Of a DNA stretch of 64,000 bases, positions 18,683 through 27,383 are shown piece after piece. The position numbers and the translations under genes are program-made. The notes beneath the pieces are model-generated. The model did no database searches. It had not been told where the DNA came from and saw nothing but the letters and a program-made list of their open reading frames with translations. Positions within the stretch are counted from its first letter, which is position 1; each line of letters starts with the position of its first letter. The DNA is from JALEFZ01 sp039820545 (GTDB taxonomy: Bacteria; Bacteroidota; Bacteroidia; J057): assembly GCA_039820545.1 (NCBI GenBank), contig JBCBPW010000010.1, positions 44,914 through 108,913 of the forward strand. Reading direction: 5' to 3'.

Positions 18683-20713
18683 ATGATGAAACCCCTATTA
18701 CCATATGCCCTATGGATGCTCTCAGGATTTGTTGCGCTGACCGCTCAGGCCAGTTGTACAGATCCACTCAATCCCTTCCTTAAGGATGCAAAGCGTCATT
18801 TGCAGGATCCCACACGTTCAGCTGAAGAGAAATCACAAGTCATACAGGATCTTGTGCAAAGAGCGGATGAGCTAGAGAGAGAAGGGTGTGAGATTGGGGC
18901 TGCGCGAACATGGCAGCTAGTCGGAATTTACTACGATATAACCCAGCAATCGGATTCTCTGGAAAAATACTATGTTCAGTCGCTTTCTAGAATGGATGCG
19001 TTATATAAAACCCAAAAGCTCGAATGGTCCTTGAAGGATAGTAGCGACTATGCGGTCTTGCTGAACAATTATGCTCGGATTCTTTCTCAAAGAGAGGAAT
19101 GGCGCACGGCACTGATCATGGCTGAACGTTCCCTCGCCTTGCGCAAGATCCTTTCTGATCCCCCAAACTTGGGGCCTATTCTTCGTACGATAGGTTATAT
19201 CAATGGCTCTCTGGGCAATACAGCTATGGCGATCCTTTACTATAAACAATCGCTGGAAGCTTTTAAGCCTCTGGAGAAGTACAAACGTGACGTTTTGGCT
19301 TTGTATACCAATCTGACACTCTGCTTCTCCCAACTCCAAAACCTTGACAGTGCGCTTTTCTATGGTCATCAGCTATTGGCCATTAATAATGGAGAATATC
19401 CACAAAGCGAGTTGACAGCCTATCAAAACATGGGAGGAGCTTATGGGAATGTGGATAGCCTGAAGATGGCCGAGGCAATGCTGATTCAAGCGGTTCAATA
19501 CATGCAGAGCCATGGAACTCAAGCCTTTTACAACTCTACCCCTATCAGTCTCTACCAAGAATGGGCATCTATCAAGCTACAGCAAGGTCAAGCCACACAG
19601 GCACTTTCGTATCTTCAGCTAGCACAGACTTACTTCTATGCTCAGATGTCTACGAGTCAGAAGATCATGGTATGGGCAGATATGGCAGATACTTGGCTGG
19701 CCCTCTCTGAGTTGGACTCAGCTGCTTACTATCAGGCAAAGGTCATCGAACTACTCCAAGAGGAGCTAGCCAAGCGAAGCAAGTCCACTGCGGAGCAAAC
19801 GAGCCTCTTCTATCTACTCTCAGAAGCTGGAGTCGAAAATCACAGCAAGGAATACGAGATCGATAAGGCCCGAATTGCCAATCAACAGATGACGATTGGC
19901 CTGTTACTCACAGGGTTGATTATCACCCTGCTATTGGTCTACCTGAGATACATACACTTCAAACACAAGGCAGCACTCAAGCAGACCCTACTCGAAGCCG
20001 ACCAAAAGATCGGCCAAGCCATCGTGAAGATCTATCGTGAGGAGCAAGATGCGCTGACAGAGGAGCGTAACCACTTAGGTAAGATCTTGCATGAAAGCAT
20101 TCAGGGGCAACTTTCTATCAGTAAAATGCTGGTTCAGAATGTAGAAGAAGCTATCGAATCTGATCAAGAGCGTATCAAGGATCACCTCAACCTGATCAAA
20201 CGAAATCTGGAAAATAGTAATGAGCGCGTGCGTCAAATCTCTCATCAGCTCAAGGATGGAGAGCCTTATCAAGAGCAATACGAAGGCCGACTGACAGAGG
20301 ATTTGAGGCGGATCGTGAATCCCTATCGCGCGACAGGATTATTCAAAGAGATTCGTCTGGATGTAGATATAAGCACTGCCGAAATGATGGAAAGCCAACT
20401 CATTTTGCCCAGTAAGCTGAAAACAGACATCGTTTTTTGGGTGCAAGGTCTACTCACTAATGTGATCAAACACAGTGGAGCAGATAAAGTGTGTATTGAA
20501 CTTCGAAAAGAAGATGATACACTAAAAGTGAAGGTCAGTGATAACGGGATCGGAATGGTCAACGACTGGAAATCTCAAGCTGGAAGCAGTGGATTAAGAG
20601 ACCTCTTGGTCGAAGTCACTGGCTATAAGGGAGAATTGGAGATCCAATCACCAGAGGGTACAGCAGTAGGGATCACGATACCACTCCCTCATGTAGATTC
20701 ATTTGGGTACTAG
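18683..20713 (+). CDS. TPR-containing sensor histidine kinase (NarL-type partner)
   Basis: The 676 residues run as signal peptide (ending near LTAQA), TPR-rich sensor region (about 30-390), one transmembrane helix (about 404-424, GLLLTGLIITLLLVYL), coiled coil, dimerisation region with His470 in LGKILHESIQGQLS, and an HATPase domain with N-box LTNVIKHSGADK and G-box VSDNGIGM. The HisKA_3-like phosphoacceptor fits kinases that pair with LuxR-type regulators, and such a regulator follows 230 bp downstream. The sensor part faces the periplasm, so it likely senses an envelope or external signal or partner protein. The kinase motifs look intact. Confidence 0.9.
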   Translation: MMKPLLPYALWMLSGFVALTAQASCTDPLNPFLKDAKRHLQDPTRSAEEKSQVIQDLVQRADELEREGCEIGAARTWQLVGIYYDITQQSDSLEKYYVQSLSRMDALYKTQKLEWSLKDSSDYAVLLNNYARILSQREEWRTALIMAERSLALRKILSDPPNLGPILRTIGYINGSLGNTAMAILYYKQSLEAFKPLEKYKRDVLALYTNLTLCFSQLQNLDSALFYGHQLLAINNGEYPQSELTAYQNMGGAYGNVDSLKMAEAMLIQAVQYMQSHGTQAFYNSTPISLYQEWASIKLQQGQATQALSYLQLAQTYFYAQMSTSQKIMVWADMADTWLALSELDSAAYYQAKVIELLQEELAKRSKSTAEQTSLFYLLSEAGVENHSKEYEIDKARIANQQMTIGLLLTGLIITLLLVYLRYIHFKHKAALKQTLLEADQKIGQAIVKIYREEQDALTEERNHLGKILHESIQGQLSISKMLVQNVEEAIESDQERIKDHLNLIKRNLENSNERVRQISHQLKDGEPYQEQYEGRLTEDLRRIVNPYRATGLFKEIRLDVDISTAEMMESQLILPSKLKTDIVFWVQGLLTNVIKHSGADKVCIELRKEDDTLKVKVSDNGIGMVNDWKSQAGSSGLRDLLVEVTGYKGELEIQSPEGTAVGITIPLPHVDSFGY

Positions 20714-20732
20714 CTACAGCGGGGATGCTTAA

Positions 20733-20793
20733 CCCATGGCAAGGAGAATGACCTTGTCATGGGTGAATTAATGACCACCTCATAGCGGTGGTC
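20733..20793 (+). terminator. Two consecutive hairpins between kinase and regulator
   Basis: The first is a 12-bp stem CCCATGGCAAGG/CCTTGTCATGGG (20733-20763, one G-T pair). The second is GACCACC/GGTGGTC (20773-20793). Neither has a long T run; both could stop or attenuate transcription from the kinase gene. Confidence 0.6.
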
Positions 20794-20852
20794 CTACTCA
20801 TTCTTTCCAATAATCGGCCAAAATAAATCGAGGCATGTCTAAATTATAAATG

Positions 20853-20946
20853 ATTCATTACGAATACTTTCAGCCTCATGTCTTGCGCGTAGCGAAATCC
20901 CTTTCGGGATCTCCTCTCACTTCTAACAGTCTACTTAATGTCATGC
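20853..20946 (+). repeat. Intergenic repeat, copy A
   Basis: About 94 bp that match a second copy at 23888-23980 with scattered differences. Shared blocks include CTTTCAG, TCATGTCTTG, GAAATCCCTTTCGG and CCTCTCACTTCT. It lies directly before the response regulator start, so the regulator's leader is made of this repeat. Confidence 0.65.
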
Positions 20947-21605
20947 CTCATATAGTCATATTTGAAAATCAACAACTGGTGAGTGAAGGGATTTCACTTG
21001 TCTTGAAAGGAGATCCTGACAATCACGTACTGCATACAGCTGCTGCAGAGGCACAGCTGATGAGCTTCTTGGAGCGACACGCAGATGAAGTTGATCTTAT
21101 CCTGATGGATATCGAACTAGATACGCCTGATCGTACAGGACTGGACGTAGCCTATGTGGTGAGGGAGCGTTTTCCATTGATTCGCATCATCTTTCTGACT
21201 AGTTACAAGCGTTGCGAGTACATTGTTCCTGTATTCGGGCAGTTTGAAGGATATGTCTTCAAGGACGTACATCCTCAGATCTTGCGTAAGGCCATCTCAG
21301 ACGTGACAACTGCGGGAAAAGGAACTTATTATGATACCGATGCGATGAATCTGTATTATCAGTGTATGCAAAATAAAAGGCCGAATCTTTCATCAGAGAT
21401 GGTGCAGACGCTGGTCTATATGGCCAATGGATACACCAATCCCGAGATTGCGGAGAAAATGACGACGCCTGAGCGATTTTTGACAGAAAATAGCATACGA
21501 GAGCGACGCAGGAAGCTCAGAGTATTGCTCAACGCCCAGAATTCAGCTCATATCATTGCGCGTGCCTTTCAGATGGGATATTTGGATACGCATCATATCA
21601 CTTAG
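20943..21605 (+). CDS. LuxR-type response regulator
   Basis: I chose the ATG at 20943 because the receiver domain starts there (PHIVIFENQQLVSEG); an earlier in-frame ATG at 20850 would translate through the intergenic repeat. The 220 residues contain a receiver with Asp56 in LILMDIELD, a T/K switch region (FLTSYK, YVFKDV), and a C-terminal HTH (about 155-215, MANGYTNPEIAEKM, TENSIRERRRKLR). It should be phosphorylated by the upstream kinase and bind DNA. The HTH is slightly unusual, with a PERFLTENS insertion between the helices. Candidate targets are the ACACAATTGTGT sites at 17.68 and 21.75 kb. Confidence 0.88.
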   Translation: MPHIVIFENQQLVSEGISLVLKGDPDNHVLHTAAAEAQLMSFLERHADEVDLILMDIELDTPDRTGLDVAYVVRERFPLIRIIFLTSYKRCEYIVPVFGQFEGYVFKDVHPQILRKAISDVTTAGKGTYYDTDAMNLYYQCMQNKRPNLSSEMVQTLVYMANGYTNPEIAEKMTTPERFLTENSIRERRRKLRVLLNAQNSAHIIARAFQMGYLDTHHIT

Positions 21606-21701
21606 ACGAAAAGATGAGGATTACTTTACTACAGATTGTAAGGATTAAAACAGCTTCACCCATTGTACATGAAATGATTCGCCCTATCACTTAGCCTTTG
21701 G

Positions 21702-21735
21702 TGCCAAAAGATACAAGATGTCTTTTGGCATTTTT
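21702..21735 (+). terminator. Rho-independent terminator after the response regulator
   Basis: A perfect 10-bp stem TGCCAAAAGA/TCTTTTGGCA is followed by TTTTT. It lies 97 bp after the regulator stop, inside a 307-bp gene-free stretch that also holds the palindrome at 21753. Confidence 0.85.
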
Positions 21736-21752
21736 CTTTCGCTTCCCCACCT

Positions 21753-21764
21753 ACACAATTGTGT
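21753..21764. promoter_or_regulatory. 12-bp perfect palindrome ACACAATTGTGT, second copy
   Basis: The same 12 bp as the centre of the 17678 palindrome, 149 bp upstream of the first paralogous gene. The flank CTTCCCC-AC is also shared, and an ATTTGTAC motif follows within 25 bp (it follows within 60 bp in the other copy). Confidence 0.45.
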
Positions 21765-21912
21765 TTACTACCTACCTCATTTGTACCCAAACATAACCCA
21801 TAAGTGGTGATTTTCTCCTGCCTTAATCCCCCATATTTGTATTGTCGCAAGTGAGCAGGGACTTACACCACACTCACTAAAGCACATTTTTTTTAACCAA
21901 AACCCTTTATCT

Positions 21913-22824
21913 ATGAACAATTATGCCATGGATACAGCCGCAAGGTTTGGCGAAATACCGTTTGTAGATTTTTCACGTGAGTTGGTTCAAGAAATCTTTG
22001 ATGGTCTCGTAGAGGCCCATATCCTCCAAGTAGAAGAATATGCCAACTTTATCGAATCGCTCACTGAAGATCTATCCACGTACATCAACCAAACAGTTGA
22101 CGGTGTATCCTTTGAGCAGGTAGCTGCGTTCGTCGAGAACTACGAGCTACCTGAGGTCGACAACTTACCGCTGACCACGGTGCTCGCGAAGCTGGAAAGC
22201 CCCGAAAAGCCCGACGCAAAGCCAGAGGTACAACCTCGGAAATTGGGTGAAGGAGGCCTCCTAAGCGAAGCCAATCTATGGGGAGGTATCCTCGACAATC
22301 TGGCACCCGCTGTCACCCGATTGGTAGACAAGATCGGAGACCCAGAGCAGAAGCGATACTTAGAGACATTTGTCGCATACAATGAGGCCATCCTCGAAGG
22401 AGCTGCCTTGGTACAGGAGAATATGCCTTCTTACAAGCAAATCCGTGATGCTATCGCTTCATTGATCGTGTCCAACAAGTACAGCATCTTGCAGACATTG
22501 GCGAAGCAAGGTATGATGCGCCTAGTCGTGACAGAAGGTGAGATAGAAACCAAATTGACCTTTGGTACATGGAACTCCGCTGCTAGCGGGTCTTCTGGGT
22601 CTCAAAAAATGAAGCGTAAGGAGCGAAACAAATCCAAGGACAATGATGCGCGAGGTGTACTGGGCATCTTCAAAGCGAAGAAGTCCAAAAATAAGAATAA
22701 GACGCGTACCCTCACAGTCAATACGGCCAAGTCTTACCAGCGCGACTCTAGTGGTTCTCGTGTAGATGTCTTCGGTCGTGTCCTGATTCGCTTCAAGTCA
22801 GACTATGCACCGCTAAACGGATAA
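21913..22824 (+). CDS. Unknown protein, first of a paralogous pair
   Basis: 303 residues with no signal peptide or membrane helix. The N-terminal half is helical and acidic (VDFSRELVQEIFDGLVEA). Later come LVVTEGEIETKLTFGTW (about 205-221), a strongly basic low-complexity stretch (about 230-270, many K/R with KAKKSKNKNK) and an end VDVFGRVLIRFKSDY. The next gene repeats this plan: similar N-terminal helix, LIVDSGEITAKLELSNW, and NVFAEVKIKFKNR. They are therefore divergent tandem paralogs, 4 bp apart. I do not recognise the family. The regular GEI and terminal FK motifs suggest a self-assembling or partner-binding fold (speculative). Confidence 0.75.
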   Translation: MNNYAMDTAARFGEIPFVDFSRELVQEIFDGLVEAHILQVEEYANFIESLTEDLSTYINQTVDGVSFEQVAAFVENYELPEVDNLPLTTVLAKLESPEKPDAKPEVQPRKLGEGGLLSEANLWGGILDNLAPAVTRLVDKIGDPEQKRYLETFVAYNEAILEGAALVQENMPSYKQIRDAIASLIVSNKYSILQTLAKQGMMRLVVTEGEIETKLTFGTWNSAASGSSGSQKMKRKERNKSKDNDARGVLGIFKAKKSKNKNKTRTLTVNTAKSYQRDSSGSRVDVFGRVLIRFKSDYAPLNG

Positions 22825-22828
22825 TCAG

Positions 22829-23542
22829 ATGGCGGACCGCTTTGAAAAAGTCTCCCTGGGGTTTGCTGAGTTTGTATCTCAGCTACTTCAGGAGACCTAT
22901 GACTCTATTCTCTCGGCTCAAAATCATCAGCTCGAACGCTTGGTGGAGATGGACCGAGCCCTGAATATGCCCACGGATAGATTCATAGATAGATACCTAT
23001 CAGAGGCACAGGTAGAAGCGAAAATGGAGGATGTCTTCGGAGAAGTGCTCAAAGCACAGATGCGCGTGAGCAAAGCCCTACAAGCTACTATCGAAGCGCA
23101 AGTAGATTCCCTCAAGGGAATCGTCAATGCAGGAAAACTCACGAATGCAGGCTTTGCGCAACTCTTTCAGTTCATCCAAGAGATGCTGGTAGAAGAGCAA
23201 AAAGGCATCCTAGAAACCGTACTCAACCGAATCGATTCGACCCAACTGATCGTAGATTCGGGTGAGATCACCGCAAAACTGGAACTGAGCAACTGGGAGG
23301 AAATAATAGAAGATCAAGACAATCTAGATCCTACTCCTAAAATTCGTCGGCCCATCAAAACCCAGCGGTTTGAAGACCCTGAGACAAAACGAACGTACTT
23401 GCTCGTGGATCGACAGGAACTTCAGGATATGGCCAAGACCAATTGGGTGATTCCCAGAACGAGGTTGACCGTGACACCCTTGAAAGCTCAGACGGAGACT
23501 AACGTATTTGCAGAAGTCAAAATCAAATTCAAGAATCGATGA
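22829..23542 (+). CDS. Unknown protein, second of a paralogous pair
   Basis: 237 residues, no signal peptide. The N-terminus (GFAEFVSQLLQETYDSILSA) aligns with the equivalent segment of the upstream protein; so do IVDSGEITAKLELSNW (about 149-164) and the C-terminal NVFAEVKIKFKNR. A middle part carries RTYLLVDRQELQ. It starts 4 bp after the first paralog, and its stop overlaps a 40-codon ORF by ATGA, so the three are probably co-translated. Function unknown. Confidence 0.75.
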   Translation: MADRFEKVSLGFAEFVSQLLQETYDSILSAQNHQLERLVEMDRALNMPTDRFIDRYLSEAQVEAKMEDVFGEVLKAQMRVSKALQATIEAQVDSLKGIVNAGKLTNAGFAQLFQFIQEMLVEEQKGILETVLNRIDSTQLIVDSGEITAKLELSNWEEIIEDQDNLDPTPKIRRPIKTQRFEDPETKRTYLLVDRQELQDMAKTNWVIPRTRLTVTPLKAQTETNVFAEVKIKFKNR

Positions 23543-23661
23543 TCACACAACTAATCGAGGAACTGATACTTGCTTTTCAGCTCTGGAGTCGAATGGACGT
23601 GGTGGAGATCGAGTCGATTGAGATCTCATTTCCTGATCATGAAACTGTCTTCGTTCGATGA
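23539..23661 (+). CDS. Small coupled ORF, 40 residues
   Basis: It starts within the stop of the second paralog (ATGA) and runs 40 codons to a TGA. The product opens MITQLIEELILAF and continues VVEIESIEISF, a pattern reminiscent of the VVTEGEIETKLTF segment of the upstream proteins. The gene is below usual annotation limits. Overlap-coupling and a strong terminator 52 bp downstream support real translation; the shortness leaves doubt. It may be a truncated third paralog. Confidence 0.45.
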   Translation: MITQLIEELILAFQLWSRMDVVEIESIEISFPDHETVFVR

Positions 23662-23712
23662 GACCACCAGAAATCCGCTAAGTCAATCGTTCCTTTTCAT
23701 CCTTCAATCGGT

Positions 23713-23748
23713 GAGCCAACTGCTTATGCAGCTTGGCTCTCTTTTTTT
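23713..23748 (+). terminator. Strong Rho-independent terminator
   Basis: GAGCCAA-CTGC / GCAG-C-TTGGCTC, an 11-bp stem with one bulged C and a TTAT loop, followed by TCTTTTTTT. It closes the paralog operon. Confidence 0.88.
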
Positions 23749-23887
23749 CTATATATAGAACGACTTTAGCACTTTAAACTAAATACACAGTGTAATAAGT
23801 AAGACTACAGATAAAAGACATGAGACATCTGACCTCTCACCCAAGTAGATCCACAGAGGGAAACGAGACATAACCCAATTGATATTT

Positions 23888-23980
23888 ATTCATGACGAAC
23901 ACTTTCAGTTTCATGTCTTGAACGCAGTGAAATCCCTTTCGGAATCGCCTCTCACTTCTGACAGCCTACTTAGGACATGG
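23888..23980 (+). repeat. Intergenic repeat, copy B
   Basis: Second copy of the ~94-bp element at 20853. It lies in a gene-free stretch (23749-24044). Just before it (23796-23809) is TAAGTAAGACTACA, which occurs again at 36836-36849 and with one change near 35409. I see no gene in this stretch. Confidence 0.65.
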
Positions 23981-24044
23981 ACTCTACCCATATAGCATGG
24001 GTATTCCAACACAGATTAAGGAGATTTGTAATCATTCCTCTCTC

Positions 24045-24668
24045 CTATCGAATCGGGGGGACAAAACCTGACTCAGACCTTGTGAGTTTTTTCACACGGA
24101 TCGTAGGATTGAGCTTTTCAATGAGACTCTTGATGAATCCATAGTCCTGGTTAGACATCTTTTGGCCTGCCATTACTTCGACTACTTTTACTTTGATAAA
24201 TTGCCCTGAATCCACAAATACGCGTTCTTCCTGCTCATATTTCCAAAACTCAAATTTATGAGAGAGAATTTCCTTTGCTGTATCTGAATGATATTCTCCT
24301 CCACGAAAGTAAGCAGGTCCTGTATACTCGATGGGACGCACATCGTAGGTATCTCGATTGATCTCCACTCCAATAGCTACTCCTCTGTGTCCATCTGCAT
24401 AGTGCGACCACATCAGGGGTATCTTGGGATCACGCGAAAGCGAGACGATCCGTATTTCCTTTCGGGCATGATGGATTTTCTCCAGAATCTGGCTGGTATG
24501 TGGATGCGTAAAGTTTTCTTCAGGATAATAATAATACCCTTCCATGGGATCATTTAGATCGCGATAGGGCGCTGCGTACAATCGGTTCTTGAGGATGATG
24601 TCCACGAAGAATCGAAAATTTTCAAGTGAGCGATACTTGTATAATATGTGAGATTGTATGCTCATCAA
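24045..24668 (-). CDS. DUF2971 family protein
   Basis: About 207 residues matching DUF2971: LYKYRSLENFRFFVDII near the start, YAAPYRDLNDPMEG, RIVSLSRDPKIPLMWSHYADGHRGVAIGVEI-type centre (shown by MWSHYADGHRGVAIG) and FWKYEQEERVF. The length is slightly short for the family but all landmark segments are present. No signal peptide, so cytoplasmic. The function of DUF2971 is not established; it is often found in defence-like and mobile neighbourhoods. The start may be either of two adjacent ATGs. Confidence 0.85.
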   Translation of the reverse strand: MMSIQSHILYKYRSLENFRFFVDIILKNRLYAAPYRDLNDPMEGYYYYPEENFTHPHTSQILEKIHHARKEIRIVSLSRDPKIPLMWSHYADGHRGVAIGVEINRDTYDVRPIEYTGPAYFRGGEYHSDTAKEILSHKFEFWKYEQEERVFVDSGQFIKVKVVEVMAGQKMSNQDYGFIKSLIEKLNPTIRVKKLTRSESGFVPPIR

Positions 24669-24892
24669 CTATATACATGATAGATGTCCCAGCGTGATGT
24701 TACGCTTGGCTACAATATAGTATGACGAGAGGATAGACTTATATTTTATAGCATCTTTTTCTCTACAAAAAAGTGCTTGACTCAAGCACATACCCTGTAT
24801 TTTCCATACTTTCATATTTTATAATTCAAACCGAATCCCCTTATTCGCAGTTAAGACATCGATTCATAGGTAAACCCTCAAACTTCGACATT

Positions 24893-27277
24893 GTGCCACA
24901 ACTGCGTCTTTTCTTCCTCCTCATCGGATGGCTGCTCCTCCAGGTCTCTCCTTTATTGGCTCAAAGCTCTGGTCTTACGATACAAGGGCAGGTCATCAGT
25001 GCCCAAACAAGACAAGCTATGGAGTATGTGACGGTCTTAGCGGTAGATCCTGTTACGGATCAAACACTGAGTGGAACGAATACAGATGAAGACGGAAAAT
25101 TTCAGTTACAGCTCTCTCAGGCAGCCTTTGTCTTGCGCCTGAGTTTCATCGGCTATCAAAATTTGGAACTCAAAGAATTTACCATTGAGGAGGGGCAGGT
25201 GAATCTGGGGAAAATTGCGATGGTCGAAGCAAGTGTGAGCTTGGACGAAGTCACCATCGAAGGGGAGCAATCCTCCACTTCCTTCGAGTTGGACAAGCGC
25301 GTTTTTAATGTGGGCAAAGACCTCAGCAGCACAGGCGCATCCGCACTCGAAGTCCTCAACAATGTCCCGTCTGTCAATGTCAACATCGAAGGTCAAATCA
25401 GTCTCCGTGGCAGCCAGGGCGTACAGATCCTCATCGATGGCAAGCCCTCTGTCATCGCCAGCGACGAAGGCAATGCCCTAGGAACCATCACCGCAGAGAT
25501 GATCGACCGCATAGAAGTTATCACGAATCCCTCTGCGAAGTACGATGCGGAAGGCACCTCAGGCATCATCAACATCGTCCTGAAAAAAGAAGAAAAGAAG
25601 GGCCTCAATGGCTCCTTTTCGCTCAATACTGGCATACCCCACAACCATAGCTTCGGCTTGAGCCTCAATCGCCGCACGCAGAAGTTCAACCTGTTCAGCC
25701 AGCTTGGTGTGGGCTATCGCGAGCTGCCTCGTCAGACGCGCAACATCAATGAAAACCTCCTGACGGGTACCACCATATCCAGTGTGGGAGAGGAATTTCG
25801 AAATGAAAACTTTTACAATTTCATTCTGGGGACAGACTATCACATCGATGATTTCAACGTCTTGACCCTCTCTGGTAGCTTCGCATACGAGATTGAGGAT
25901 CAGCCTTCAGAGACCACCTTTCAACTACTAGGTGACAATGATACTGTCCTTGCAGAATGGAGACGGCAGGAGGTCACGGAGGCTACGAACCCTAAGTTCC
26001 AATATGAATTGCAGTACAAACGCGACTTCAAAGATCACAAGGAGCACGATCTGTTGTTTAGCGCATTGGGAAATTTCTTTGGGAAAGATCAGCGTTCACA
26101 GTTCCAGAATACGACCTTATCGGGAGAAAATTTTGATGGACTACAGGAGACTCGAACCGCTTTTCAGGAGGCGAAATATACTTTCAAGCTAGACTATACC
26201 CGTCCCTTTGATGACAAGTGGAGCATAGAGACGGGTGCCCAATACGTGCTCCAGAATGTCAGCAACGACTTTTCCGTTAGCAACTTCATCAATAATGAGT
26301 GGATAGTCGATCCAAACTTGACCAATATATTCGAGTATGTGCAAAATGTGCTGGGTGTCTATGGTACAGGGGCTTATGAGGGAAAAAAATGGGGAATCAA
26401 ACTAGGGTTGAGAGCGGAAAATACAGATTTGACGACCTTGCTGATCAACACCAATGAGCTGAATGATCAAAACTTCACCAACCTCTTTCCAAGTGCGGCG
26501 ACCTCATACAAACTGTCCGAAAAAGTCTCTTTACAGGCCTCGTACTCCCGTAGGATTTACCGACCTAGATTGTGGGACCTGAATCCCTTCTTCAATCCAC
26601 GCAACAGCTTCAGCATCCGCGCAGGGAATCCCAATTTGATGCCTGAGTTTACAGACGCTTATGAATTAAACTCCATTTTTGCTTTCAACAATCTCTCATT
26701 TAATACGGGGATCTATCACCGTTTCACCACAGAGGTCATCGAGCGGGTATCCTTCTTCGAAGACAATGTCAACATCGTCACGCCTGTCAACCTGGGGACC
26801 AACCAAGCTACGGGCCTCGAACTCAACGCCAAGTACAATCCCGCCAAATGGGTCACGCTGAATGGCGATGCCAACTTTCTGTACTTTAGCCGCTTGGGGA
26901 CATTTCAATCTACCAGCTTCGACTTTAGCGCTAGTCAATGGTCGGGTAAGCTGACGGGAAAGTTCAAGCTTCCTGCCAAGATCGATTTTGAGGTGACGAC
27001 GCGCTACGAGTCGGCTATACAGCGTGTACAAGGTGTACGCTCGGCGATCCTATCGGCAGACATGGGGCTGCGTAAAAAGATCCTCAAAGGTCGTGGCGTC
27101 CTGAACTTTAGCATCCGAGACATTTTTGCTTCTCGCATACAGGAAACGACGACTATTCAGCCTGATTTTGAATTGTATAGGAGGGACCTTCGCGGCCGAT
27201 TCATCACATGTGGGTTTAGCTATGGATTTGGGAAAGGTGAAGCCATGGAGTTTTCGGGTGCGAGGAGGAGGTACTGA
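24893..27277 (+). CDS. TonB-dependent outer-membrane receptor (OMP beta-barrel family)
   Basis: A GTG start at 24893 yields a direct signal peptide (PQLRLFFLLIGWLLLQVSPLLAQ, shown by its LFFLLIGWLLL core); the frame is open for 40 codons upstream, but these are not leader-like. A carboxypeptidase regulatory-like domain follows (about 25-110, IQGQVISAQTRQAMEYV), then a plug (about 125-225, VFNVGKDLSSTGASALEVL, VQILIDGKPSV, RIEVITNPSAKYDAEGTSG) and a barrel ending near the C-terminus. It lacks an STN domain. In this group the substrate is usually unknown (peptide, metal or glycan). It stands alone. Confidence 0.9.
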   Translation: MPQLRLFFLLIGWLLLQVSPLLAQSSGLTIQGQVISAQTRQAMEYVTVLAVDPVTDQTLSGTNTDEDGKFQLQLSQAAFVLRLSFIGYQNLELKEFTIEEGQVNLGKIAMVEASVSLDEVTIEGEQSSTSFELDKRVFNVGKDLSSTGASALEVLNNVPSVNVNIEGQISLRGSQGVQILIDGKPSVIASDEGNALGTITAEMIDRIEVITNPSAKYDAEGTSGIINIVLKKEEKKGLNGSFSLNTGIPHNHSFGLSLNRRTQKFNLFSQLGVGYRELPRQTRNINENLLTGTTISSVGEEFRNENFYNFILGTDYHIDDFNVLTLSGSFAYEIEDQPSETTFQLLGDNDTVLAEWRRQEVTEATNPKFQYELQYKRDFKDHKEHDLLFSALGNFFGKDQRSQFQNTTLSGENFDGLQETRTAFQEAKYTFKLDYTRPFDDKWSIETGAQYVLQNVSNDFSVSNFINNEWIVDPNLTNIFEYVQNVLGVYGTGAYEGKKWGIKLGLRAENTDLTTLLINTNELNDQNFTNLFPSAATSYKLSEKVSLQASYSRRIYRPRLWDLNPFFNPRNSFSIRAGNPNLMPEFTDAYELNSIFAFNNLSFNTGIYHRFTTEVIERVSFFEDNVNIVTPVNLGTNQATGLELNAKYNPAKWVTLNGDANFLYFSRLGTFQSTSFDFSASQWSGKLTGKFKLPAKIDFEVTTRYESAIQRVQGVRSAILSADMGLRKKILKGRGVLNFSIRDIFASRIQETTTIQPDFELYRRDLRGRFITCGFSYGFGKGEAMEFSGARRRY

Positions 27278-27315
27278 TGAGGAAATGTACGTTTGAATTG
27301 CTTGGTAAGAATATA

Positions 27316-27360
27316 AAAGAGTGCGCCACCCTGCACAAATAGCAGAATGGCACATTCTTT
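27316..27360. terminator. Bidirectional terminator between convergent genes
   Basis: AAAGAGTGCGCCA/TGGCACATTCTTT, a 13-bp stem (with one mismatch and one wobble on the plus strand, wobbles only on the minus strand), in the gap between the TonB receptor and the convergent cysteine-rich gene. Confidence 0.65.
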
Positions 27361-27383
27361 TGTATGTAAGACGAGCGCTAAGC

